Positions 45,591 through 52,702 of a DNA stretch of 64,000 nt are shown in pieces. Position numbers and translations under genes: made by a program. Source of the stretch: Oscillospiraceae bacterium (GTDB taxonomy: Bacteria; Bacillota; Clostridia; Oscillospirales; SIG627); the NCBI GenBank assembly GCA_015065085.1, contig SVQW01000006.1:22450-86449 (forward strand). The letters run 5' to 3'. Within the stretch, counting starts at the first letter, position 1. Each line of letters opens with the position of its first letter. The notes beneath the pieces are model-generated. The model did no database searches. It was not told where the DNA came from and saw only the letters and a program-made list of their open reading frames with translations.

Positions 45591-45685
45591 AAATCACAGA
45601 CTCTACGCATGTTACGGCAAAGCTTCGGTATCATGCCTTGGGTGTTAAAGTCTCGCAGGGCTTGCGGAAAAGACGGGAGAAAATA

Positions 45686-45946
45686 ATGGAAAACAATGTT
45701 CAGAATACCCGCATCGCCGTAGTGGGCATAATAGTGGAATCCTCCGCATCGGTGGATGCGCTCAACGGAATTCTCCACGAATACGGAAAGTATATAATCG
45801 GCAGAATGGGCATACCCTACCGTGAAAGAGGGGTAAACATAATAAGCATCGCCATGGATGCCCCTCAGGATATAATCAGTGCCATGTCGGGCAAAATAGG
45901 AAGACTGGACGGTGTCAGCGCCAAAACGGCATACTCGAATATATGA
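45686..45946 (+). CDS. TM1266-family iron-only hydrogenase system regulator
   Basis: The 86-residue protein is an ACT/ferredoxin-fold-like small protein with the family core TRIAVVGIIVESSASVDALN and GIPYRERGVNIISIAMDAPQD. TM1266-type proteins are found beside hydEFG in many anaerobes, and their function is unproven. It has GGGAG upstream. Its stop overlaps the hydE start by four bases. Confidence 0.88.
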   Translation: MENNVQNTRIAVVGIIVESSASVDALNGILHEYGKYIIGRMGIPYRERGVNIISIAMDAPQDIISAMSGKIGRLDGVSAKTAYSNI

Positions 45947-46995
45947 CTATGAAAAAAAACATACAGCTTATAGATAAACTAAAGCTTGAACACGAGCTTT
46001 CGCACGAAGAATATCTTACACTGCTCGAAACGATGGACGCCGACGACGAAAATTATCTGTTCAGCTGTGCCGTGAATGCTGTAAAAAGCGTGTACGGTAA
46101 CAAAATATTTATCCGCGGACTTATTGAGGTTACAAATCACTGCAAAAACGACTGCTACTACTGCGGAATACGTCGGTCAAACACCAATGTGTGCCGTTAC
46201 AGACTCACGAAGGATGACATTATGCAGTGCTGTGAAACGGGCTACGAAATCGGCTTTCGCACCTTTGTGATGCAGGGTGGCGAGGACGCACTGTTCACCG
46301 ACAGCTTTATGTGCGAGGTAATATCGGAAATAAAGAAAAAGTATCCCGACTGTGCCGTCACGCTTTCGCTGGGAGAGCGCTCATACCAAAGCTACAAGGC
46401 AATGAAGGAGGCAGGCGCCGACAGATACCTGCTACGGCATGAAAGTATTGACCCTGTCCATTATTCGTTGCTACACCCGCCTGCGCTTACCATAGAAAAC
46501 CGCAAAAAATGCCTTTACGACCTGAAAAGCCTTGGCTATCAGGTGGGTTGCGGTATTATGGTGGGTTCACCCTATCAGACCTTAGAGCACATTGCAAAGG
46601 ACCTTTTGTTCATTCAGGAATTCAAACCGCATATGATAGGTATCGGGCCGTTTATACCTCATCATCAGACGCCATTTAAGGAGTTTGAAGCGGGAAGCGT
46701 ACAGCTTACACTGAGGCTTCTTGCCATAGTCCGACTTATCGACCCAAAATCTCTTATTCCTGCCACAACGGCACTCAATTCCCTTGACCCCGAGGGAAGA
46801 ATAAAGGGCATAAAAGCAGGAGCAAACGTAGTTATGCCCAACCTTTCCCCCGAGGATGTACGCGCCGACTACGCATTATACGACAACAAGGCATATACCG
46901 CCTGCGAAAGCGCCCAGGCACTTGAAAAGCTGAAAGAGCAATTCAGAGGTATAGGATACGAAATACAAACCGCACGTGGCGATTACGCCCGATAA
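45943..46995 (+). CDS. hydE: [FeFe]-hydrogenase H-cluster maturase HydE
   Basis: The 350-residue radical SAM enzyme has the cluster motif CKNDCYYC (Cx3CxxC) near residue 64. Further SAM-binding and barrel elements are GYEIGFRTFVMQGGEDA, LSLGERSY and GCGIMVGSPYQT. HydE takes part in making the 2Fe subcluster. It is translationally coupled to the regulator gene, and hydG follows 29 bases after its stop. The hydrogenase structural gene hydA is not in the window. Confidence 0.95.
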   Translation: MTMKKNIQLIDKLKLEHELSHEEYLTLLETMDADDENYLFSCAVNAVKSVYGNKIFIRGLIEVTNHCKNDCYYCGIRRSNTNVCRYRLTKDDIMQCCETGYEIGFRTFVMQGGEDALFTDSFMCEVISEIKKKYPDCAVTLSLGERSYQSYKAMKEAGADRYLLRHESIDPVHYSLLHPPALTIENRKKCLYDLKSLGYQVGCGIMVGSPYQTLEHIAKDLLFIQEFKPHMIGIGPFIPHHQTPFKEFEAGSVQLTLRLLAIVRLIDPKSLIPATTALNSLDPEGRIKGIKAGANVVMPNLSPEDVRADYALYDNKAYTACESAQALEKLKEQFRGIGYEIQTARGDYAR

Positions 46996-47024
46996 AAAGT
47001 ATTAAACCGAAAGGAATTAAAGAT

Positions 47025-48443
47025 ATGTACAATCCCAAATCACTCAAAGCCGAAGAATTTATCTGCCATGAGGAAGTGCTGGAAACACTTGAATACGCCG
47101 ACAAAAACAAGGATAATCTCACCCTCGTGGACAGCATCCTTGAAAAAGCGGCGCTCAGAAAAGGTCTTACCCACCGCGAAGCCTCGGTACTTCTCGCCTG
47201 TGAGGACCAAAGCCGCATACAGAAAATGTACAAGCTTGCCGAGCAGATAAAAAAGGATTACTACGGAAACAGAATAGTAATTTTCGCCCCCCTCTACCTT
47301 TCCAACTACTGCGTAAACGGCTGTCTCTACTGCCCATACCACTACCAGAACAAGCACATCTGCCGTAAAAAGCTGACTCAGGAGGAAATTGCAAAGGAAG
47401 TTATTGCGCTCCAGGATATGGGCCACAAGCGCCTTGCCATTGAAGCGGGTGAAGACCCCGTCAACAACCCGATAGAATACATACTGGAAAGCATAAAAAC
47501 CATTTACAGCATAAAGCACAAAAACGGTGCCATCCGCCGTGTTAACGTAAACATCGCCGCCACTACCGTGGAAAATTACAGAAAGCTCAAGGAAGCTGAA
47601 ATCGGTACATACATTCTGTTCCAGGAAACCTACCACAAGGAGAGCTATTTAAAGCTTCATCCCACGGGTCCCAAGCACAACTACGAATATCATACCGAGG
47701 CAATGGACAGAGCAATGCAGGGCGGTATTGACGACGTTGGTCTGGGCGTGCTGTTCGGACTGGAGCTGTACCGCTACGAATTTGCGGCACTTCTCATGCA
47801 CGCCGAGCATCTCGAAGCGGCACACGGAGTAGGCCCTCATACCATCAGTGTTCCCCGTCTCAAGCGCGCGGACGATATCGACCCCACCAAGTTTGACAAC
47901 GGCATAAGCGATGAAATCTTTGCAAAGCTGTGCGCTCTCATACGCATAAGTGTGCCTTATACGGGTATGATAATTTCCACCCGAGAATCCCCTGCCGTAC
48001 GTGAAAAAGTGCTTCCGCTGGGTGTTTCCCAGATAAGCGGTGCTTCCCGTACCAGTGTAGGCGGTTACAGCGAGCCGGAAAAGCCCGAAGAAAACTCGGC
48101 GCAGTTTGAAATCAGCGACAACAGAACTCTTGACGAGGTGGTAAGATGGCTGATGGAGCTGGGTTACATCCCGTCATTCTGCACCGCATGCTACAAGGAA
48201 GGCAGAACGGGAGACCGCTTTATGGAGCTGTGCAAGGCAGGACAGATACAGAACTGCTGCCACCCCAACGCCCTTATGACACTGCGCGAATACCTTCTTG
48301 ACTATGCCTCCCCCGCAACGCGTGAGGTGGGCGAAAGACTTATTGAAAAGGAAATGCCCAACATACTCAGCGACAAGGTACGCGACCTCACAAAGGGATA
48401 CATGGCGGACATTGCCAACGGAAAAAGATATATCAGATTTTAA
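47025..48443 (+). CDS. hydG: [FeFe]-hydrogenase maturase HydG
   Basis: The 472-residue radical SAM tyrosine lyase makes the CO and CN ligands. It has the SAM cluster motif CVNGCLYC (Cx3CxxC). The C-terminal auxiliary-cluster cysteines CTACYKEG and QNCCHPNA bind the second cluster that receives cysteine and iron. It has ribosome site GAAAGGA. It is the third gene of the operon. Confidence 0.96.
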   Translation: MYNPKSLKAEEFICHEEVLETLEYADKNKDNLTLVDSILEKAALRKGLTHREASVLLACEDQSRIQKMYKLAEQIKKDYYGNRIVIFAPLYLSNYCVNGCLYCPYHYQNKHICRKKLTQEEIAKEVIALQDMGHKRLAIEAGEDPVNNPIEYILESIKTIYSIKHKNGAIRRVNVNIAATTVENYRKLKEAEIGTYILFQETYHKESYLKLHPTGPKHNYEYHTEAMDRAMQGGIDDVGLGVLFGLELYRYEFAALLMHAEHLEAAHGVGPHTISVPRLKRADDIDPTKFDNGISDEIFAKLCALIRISVPYTGMIISTRESPAVREKVLPLGVSQISGASRTSVGGYSEPEKPEENSAQFEISDNRTLDEVVRWLMELGYIPSFCTACYKEGRTGDRFMELCKAGQIQNCCHPNALMTLREYLLDYASPATREVGERLIEKEMPNILSDKVRDLTKGYMADIANGKRYIRF

Positions 48444-48457
48444 TTAAAGGTGATATT

Positions 48458-49651
48458 ATGACATCAACCCTTACCACAGCGAGCGCCAACCGTCTCCACA
48501 TCGGCTTCTTCGGCAGACGTAACAGCGGAAAATCCTCACTTATCAACGCATTTACAGGTCAGGAGGTTTCCATTGTTTCGGATGTACCCGGCACTACCAC
48601 CGACCCTGTTGCCAAGCCCATGGAAATACGGGGCATCGGCGCCTGCACGCTGACCGACACCGCAGGCTTTGACGATGTGGATATTCTCGGCTCCCAGCGT
48701 GTTGAAAAGACCGAAAAGGCCGCTGAAAAGGTAGATATTGCCGTAATGGTGCTGACCGACGGCGACACCTCGCTTGAACAAGAATGGCTTAAGCTCTTCA
48801 AAAATAAAAACACACCCGTGCTGGGTGTGCTTAATAAATCAGACATTATCGAAAATGCCGATGAAAAAGCCACAGAGCTTGAAAAAAAGCTGGGAATAAA
48901 GGTTATTGCAGTCAGTGCCAAAAACGGTTACGGCACCGACAAAATACGCGACGGACTTTTGCACCTTGTTCCCGAGGATTTCGGTGTGCAGAGCATAACA
49001 CGGAATTTGTGCAGTGAAAACGATGTGGTACTTCTCGTAATGCCTCAGGATATTCAGGCACCCAAGGGACGTCTTATTATGCCACAGGTTCAGACCATAC
49101 GTGAGCTTCTGGACAAAAAGTGCACGGTAATCTGCACCACGGCTGACAAATTTGACAACGCGCTCAATGCACTCAAGGAACCACCGTCGCTGATAATCAC
49201 CGACTCGCAGGTTTTCGGCACGGTATATCAGAAAAAGCCCGAAAAAAGCCGTCTGACTTCGTTTTCCGTGCTTTTTGCCGCGCTTAAGGGTGACATTGAC
49301 TACTACATGGAGGGTGCAGCGGCAATAGACAGCCTTACTGAAAATTCCCGCGTACTCATCGCGGAATGCTGTACCCATGCTCCCACCACCGAGGATATAG
49401 GCAGAGTGAAAATTCCCGCACTGCTTCGCAAGCGCATCGGTCAGGGGCTGACGGTGGAATTCTCGTCGGGCACAGATTATCCCGCCGACCTGTCGGGCTA
49501 TGACCTTATAATTCAGTGCGGTGCGTGTATGTTCAACCGCAAATACGTCATGTCACGCATTCAGCGCGCCATGGATGCCAAAGTGCCCATGACCAACTAT
49601 GGTGTCACCATCGCATACCTTACGGGAATACTGGATAAAATAACGATATAA
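48458..49651 (+). CDS. hydF: [FeFe]-hydrogenase maturation GTPase HydF
   Basis: The 397-residue scaffold protein has an N-terminal GTPase (GRRNSGKSSLINAFTGQ, DTAGFDD, NKSD), a dimerisation domain, and a C-terminal Fe-S cluster region (AECCTHAPTTED, then QCGACMFN: the C-x-H...CxxC arrangement). HydF carries the 2Fe precursor to HydA. It follows hydG after 14 bases with an AAAGGTG ribosome site. The operon ends at a terminator hairpin duplicated by the mobile element. Confidence 0.96.
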   Translation: MTSTLTTASANRLHIGFFGRRNSGKSSLINAFTGQEVSIVSDVPGTTTDPVAKPMEIRGIGACTLTDTAGFDDVDILGSQRVEKTEKAAEKVDIAVMVLTDGDTSLEQEWLKLFKNKNTPVLGVLNKSDIIENADEKATELEKKLGIKVIAVSAKNGYGTDKIRDGLLHLVPEDFGVQSITRNLCSENDVVLLVMPQDIQAPKGRLIMPQVQTIRELLDKKCTVICTTADKFDNALNALKEPPSLIITDSQVFGTVYQKKPEKSRLTSFSVLFAALKGDIDYYMEGAAAIDSLTENSRVLIAECCTHAPTTEDIGRVKIPALLRKRIGQGLTVEFSSGTDYPADLSGYDLIIQCGACMFNRKYVMSRIQRAMDAKVPMTNYGVTIAYLTGILDKITI

Positions 49652-49673
49652 TAAATATGCAATTATAAATTGT

Positions 49674-49710
49674 CGAAGAACTGTGTTTCAAAACGAAACA
49701 CAGTTCTTCT
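49674..49710. terminator. Terminator hairpin, left flanking copy of element C
   Basis: 15-base-pair stem GAAGAACTGTGTTTC / complement around AAAAC. All 37 bases recur at 49946-49982 with one change in the loop (AAAAT). It lies between hydF and the convergent XRE gene. Confidence 0.75.
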
Positions 49711-49945
49711 CAGTGTGTCGATAAACCTATCGGCACACTGTGAGACTTTCGAAAAGCCAGGGATATTTTGCCGATTAAAGCCTGTCGGCGTACAAAGGTA
49801 CGATAAGGCTTGAAGCGGCAAAAAGCGACAAACAGCAGGTGATATTCGATGTATCGCCTGCTGTTAAATTGTTTTTTGATTTATTTTTTTCTTTTTGAAA
49901 TATAATTTATTTCCGTCGCGGTATCACGACTTTCTCGAGAGTCTG
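49711..49945 (+). mobile_element. Terminator-flanked short mobile element, copy C (235 bp)
   Basis: Starts CAGTGTGTCGATAAA and ends, on the minus strand, CAGACTCTCGAGAAA. Same layout and orientation as copy B, a few bases longer in the AT-rich part. Its first hairpin keeps the T-A pair as in copy A and has a G-T wobble (ATCGGCACACTG), and the third hairpin has a G-T wobble (TATCGCC). These changes keep the structures. The ORF frame seen in copies A and B is broken here by a TAA early on. It is flanked by 37-bp repeats with one mismatch. Confidence 0.83.
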
Positions 49946-49982
49946 CGAAGAACTGTGTTTCAAAATGAAACACAGTTCTTCT
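49946..49982. terminator. Terminator hairpin, right flanking copy of element C
   Basis: Same stem as 49674-49710, with a T-rich plus-strand tail (TTCTTCTTTTC). It overlaps the end region of the XRE gene by a few bases only outside the coding part. Confidence 0.72.
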
Positions 49983-49984
49983 TT

Positions 49985-50221
49985 TCAAAACAAATCTTCC
50001 ATTTTAATGTCAAGTATTTTCGCAATAACAAAAACCTCCATGTCCGTGGCAGCACGCACCTGTCCTTCAAGCTTGGAATAGCTGGTGGGGTTAATGTCAC
50101 ATCCGAGAAGCTGCATTTTGGAAATAAAATCCTTTTGCTTTATTCCTTTTTCCAGTCTCAGCCGTTCCACATTCCTTCCTATTACATTCTTGTTGCCGTA
50201 CTCCTGTTTCCTGATTTTCAT
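49985..50221 (-). CDS. XRE-family small transcriptional regulator, divergent from the SipW/TasA-like locus
   Basis: The 78-residue protein is one helix-turn-helix (GRNVERLRLEKGIKQKDFIS, then TSYSKLEGQVRAATDMEVFV). I use the ATG at 50221, after a GGGGTGATA ribosome site; the longer reading frame upstream has no support. Its size and divergent position before a SipW/TasA-type gene set recall SinR or SlrR next to the tapA operon in Bacillus subtilis, but sequence similarity to SinR is not established. Two AGTACTTG repeats and a TTCCAA/TTGGAA palindrome in the shared region are candidate binding sites. Confidence 0.75.
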   Translation of the reverse strand: MKIRKQEYGNKNVIGRNVERLRLEKGIKQKDFISKMQLLGCDINPTSYSKLEGQVRAATDMEVFVIAKILDIKMEDLF

Positions 50222-50513
50222 TTTATCACCCCGAACAAAATTTAGTACTTGTTTGACTTTTATAATTAAATTATATTGTTCAAAGTACTTGACAAAATTC
50301 CAATTTGGAAGTATAATAGAAATAATTCTTTTTTGGAATATTAAACGAAACTTGATGATTAGCCAAGCCGTTTTGCACAAAAGTCAGCCTTGCTTTTATT
50401 AATAATAACCAATTTTTTTCATTTTTTTATTTATAATCACATTTAAATTTAGCAAATTTTTGCGCAACTCGACTTTTTCCGAAACAAATAATACGTAATT
50501 TATGAGGTATTTT
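50222..50513. promoter_or_regulatory. Divergent control region between the XRE gene and the SipW locus
   Basis: It contains AGTACTTG twice (50244-50251 and 50284-50291, 40 bases apart) and the palindrome TTCCAATTTGGAA (50298-50310) in the spacer of the plus-strand promoter. The rest is AT-rich, with no extra gene seen. Together they look like a repressor-controlled promoter region. Confidence 0.5.
50289..50317 (+). promoter_or_regulatory. Consensus promoter of the SipW/TasA-like locus
   Basis: TTGACA (50289-50294), 17 bases, TATAAT (50312-50317). The -35 box overlaps the second AGTACTTG copy, so a bound repressor would compete with RNA polymerase. The leader to the first gene is about 190 bases. 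Confidence 0.8.
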
Positions 50514-51257
50514 ATGAAAAAGGCGTTCAACATTATCAAGAACACGATTATATGGCTTATAGTCGCTCTTGCAGTATTTATGATGGTCTTCACCGTCATA
50601 TCCGTAACCACTTTCAACCGCAATGACAGAGATTTATTCGGATATAAGGCATACATCGTAAATTCGGACTCCATGGCGGCGACAGACTTTAAGGCAGGCG
50701 ACCTTATATTTGTAAAAGAAGTGGACGCAACCACTCTCACCGACGGAGATATCATTACATACATTTCGCAGAACAGCGAAAGCTTCGGCGATGTTATCAC
50801 GCATAAAATACGCAGACTTACCGTCGATGCCTCAGGCAATCCCGGATTTGTCACCTACGGTACAACCACCGGCGACGACGACCCAACAATCGTCACATAT
50901 CCTTATGTATTGGGAAAATATCAGGCAAAGCTTACCGGAGTGGGTACATTCTTTAATTTTCTGAAAACCCCTCAGGGATATATTGTGTGCATATTCGTTC
51001 CCTTTATGCTTCTTATACTTTATCAGGGAGTAAACTGTGTACGTCTGTTCCGTCAGTACAAAAAGGAACAGAGCGAAAAAATGGAGCAGGAACGTCTGCA
51101 GCTTGAGCAGGAACGCGAGAAAATTCGTCTTGAACGCGATGAAGCTGCAAAGATAATGGAAGAGCTTAAGGCTCTCAAGCAACAGCTTGACACAAGCGAA
51201 GAAAAATCCAATCCGTCGGATACTGATACCCCACAGGAAACCACTGACGAGCAGTAA
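50514..51257 (+). CDS. ER-type signal peptidase I (SipW-like) with C-terminal coiled coil
   Basis: The 247-residue membrane protease has one N-terminal helix (IIWLIVALAVFMMVFTVI), the nucleophile in NSDSM (Ser53), a catalytic His97 in DVITHKIRR (ER/archaeal type, not Lys), and a GDDD acidic segment. A second helix (GYIVCIFVPFMLLILY) is followed by a long Glu/Arg-rich coiled coil (KKEQSEKMEQERLQLEQERE onward) reaching into the cytoplasm or outside. SipW-type enzymes process TasA-like matrix proteins. I start at the ATG after GAGGT, at 50514. It is the first gene of the locus. Confidence 0.85.
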   Translation: MKKAFNIIKNTIIWLIVALAVFMMVFTVISVTTFNRNDRDLFGYKAYIVNSDSMAATDFKAGDLIFVKEVDATTLTDGDIITYISQNSESFGDVITHKIRRLTVDASGNPGFVTYGTTTGDDDPTIVTYPYVLGKYQAKLTGVGTFFNFLKTPQGYIVCIFVPFMLLILYQGVNCVRLFRQYKKEQSEKMEQERLQLEQEREKIRLERDEAAKIMEELKALKQQLDTSEEKSNPSDTDTPQETTDEQ

Positions 51258-51290
51258 TAATTCTTATTAAACCCGCATGAGGTATTTGAA

Positions 51291-51830
51291 ATGCAGAATA
51301 TATTAGGAAAAATATGGAACGCAATAACAACGCTGATTGTTGTTATCGTGGTTGTACTTGCAGTTATACTGATGGGTGCAAGGCTTTTGGGATTTCGGGT
51401 ATTCAACGTTATCTCGGGCAGTATGGCTCCCCAATACAACGTGGGTGACCTTATATATGTAAAGGAAGTAAAACCCCACGAGGTCAAGGTGGGCGACCCT
51501 ATCACTTTTGTTCTCAACGAAAATCTTGTTGTGGCTACCCACCGTGTTGTTGAAATAAACTCCGACGACAGCTATTTTATAACAAAAGGCGATGCCAACA
51601 ACACAAACGACGCCGCTCCCGTTCATTTCAACAATCTTATCGGCGTGCCTAAATTCAAAATCCCGTATCTGGGATATGCTTCCGATTTCATTCAGAATCC
51701 CCCGGGTACATATATTTCAATAGCAATTGCAGCAGCTTTGGCTATGCTTGTTTTTCTGCCGGACCTGTTCAAAAAGAAAAAGCAGGAAGCCCCCGAGCAA
51801 AACGATTCATCCGCTCCCGTCGAGCAATAA
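51291..51830 (+). CDS. ER-type signal peptidase I (SipW-like), second copy
   Basis: The 179-residue enzyme has an N-terminal helix (LIVVIVVVLAVILMG), nucleophile Ser44 in VISGSMAP, His84 in VATHRVVEI and an acidic segment TKGDANNTND. A C-terminal membrane helix (SIAIAAALAMLVFLP) is followed by a short Lys/Gln tail. It lacks the coiled-coil extension of the first copy. Two SipW-like peptidases next to at least five presumed substrates suggest division of labour. It has ribosome site GAGGTA. Confidence 0.88.
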   Translation: MQNILGKIWNAITTLIVVIVVVLAVILMGARLLGFRVFNVISGSMAPQYNVGDLIYVKEVKPHEVKVGDPITFVLNENLVVATHRVVEINSDDSYFITKGDANNTNDAAPVHFNNLIGVPKFKIPYLGYASDFIQNPPGTYISIAIAAALAMLVFLPDLFKKKKQEAPEQNDSSAPVEQ

Positions 51831-51899
51831 GTAAGTTTTTACTCCGATTACTAAAAAATCGGTTTAAAATACACTCTTGAAGAAAGGAGGACAAATTAC

Positions 51900-52601
51900 A
51901 TGAAAATGAACAAGAAAAACATACTGCTCGTATCTCTTCTGGTATGTGCAGTGGCAATTCTCTCTCTCGGAACTCTTGCTTGGTTCAACGCTACCGCTGA
52001 TGTAACCAACACCTTCAAGGTTTCCACCAGCGACGCCGTTGACGGCACTCCCGATTTCTCCGTTGAAGTTTGGGAAAACGAGAACGACGGTGATGATGCT
52101 TTAGATGCAGATGGCGACGGTAACACCGAAACCACTACCACAGGCAACACCTACGAGCATATCGCTCCCGGTGATGTAATCGCAAAGAATCCCACCGTTG
52201 AAAACACAGGTGATTATGACCAGTATATCAGAGTTTATGTGACCTTCAGCGATTATGCTGAAATTGAACAGGCTTACACTGACCACAGTGAAACCCTCGA
52301 CCTGAGAACCTGGCTGAACGTTGACAGCACTGTATGGGAAGCAGATGACACTCTCACCTCTACCGACACTGCTGCAGACACCATCACCTACGGTTATTAC
52401 CTCAACGACGCTCTTGATGTAGATGCGACCGCTGAGCTTTTCAGCACAGTTACCATTCCCTACTGGTTTGTACAGGAAGACATGAGCTACGGCACCGACG
52501 GTTTCTCCGTAAATGTTCTGGCTCAGGCTATACAGGCTGCAAACACAGGTGCGGATGCTCAGACAGCATTCACCAACTGGCTGCCCGAGTATGATGCTTA
52601 A
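51900..52601 (+). CDS. TasA/camelysin-like secreted protein with SipW-type signal peptide
   Basis: The 233-residue protein has the SipW-type signal: a hydrophobic stretch ending LSLGTLAWFNATADVTNTF. Mature residues show a TasA-type core (APGDVIAKNPTVENTGDYDQ YIRVYVT, and TVTIPYWFVQEDMSYGTDGF). TasA family proteins form biofilm fibres or surface layers. It is the first structural gene after the two signal peptidases and has the strongest ribosome site of the locus (AAAGGAGG), so it may be the most abundant product. Confidence 0.85.
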   Translation: MKMNKKNILLVSLLVCAVAILSLGTLAWFNATADVTNTFKVSTSDAVDGTPDFSVEVWENENDGDDALDADGDGNTETTTTGNTYEHIAPGDVIAKNPTVENTGDYDQYIRVYVTFSDYAEIEQAYTDHSETLDLRTWLNVDSTVWEADDTLTSTDTAADTITYGYYLNDALDVDATAELFSTVTIPYWFVQEDMSYGTDGFSVNVLAQAIQAANTGADAQTAFTNWLPEYDA

Positions 52602-52702
52602 TTGCAAAACAAAAATTATTTCAGCTTAATTTTTAAGCCCTTTCGTCCGTAAAACGGCGCAACGACGAGAGGTACACCCCGCGCCAAATCTGGAGGAAAA
52701 TA

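Larger units (their letters stand above)
45321..45685 (+). promoter_or_regulatory. Regulatory leader of the hydrogenase maturation operon
   Basis: 365 bases without a gene hold, in order, a Rex-like site, a consensus promoter with an internal palindrome, a long leader that can fold GTGCT/AGCAC inside TGCAA/TTGCA (45442-45476), and an intrinsic terminator placed before the first gene. The parts are listed separately. A leader of about 250 bases before a terminator is typical of attenuation or a riboswitch. I could not match it to a known riboswitch class. Confidence 0.6.
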
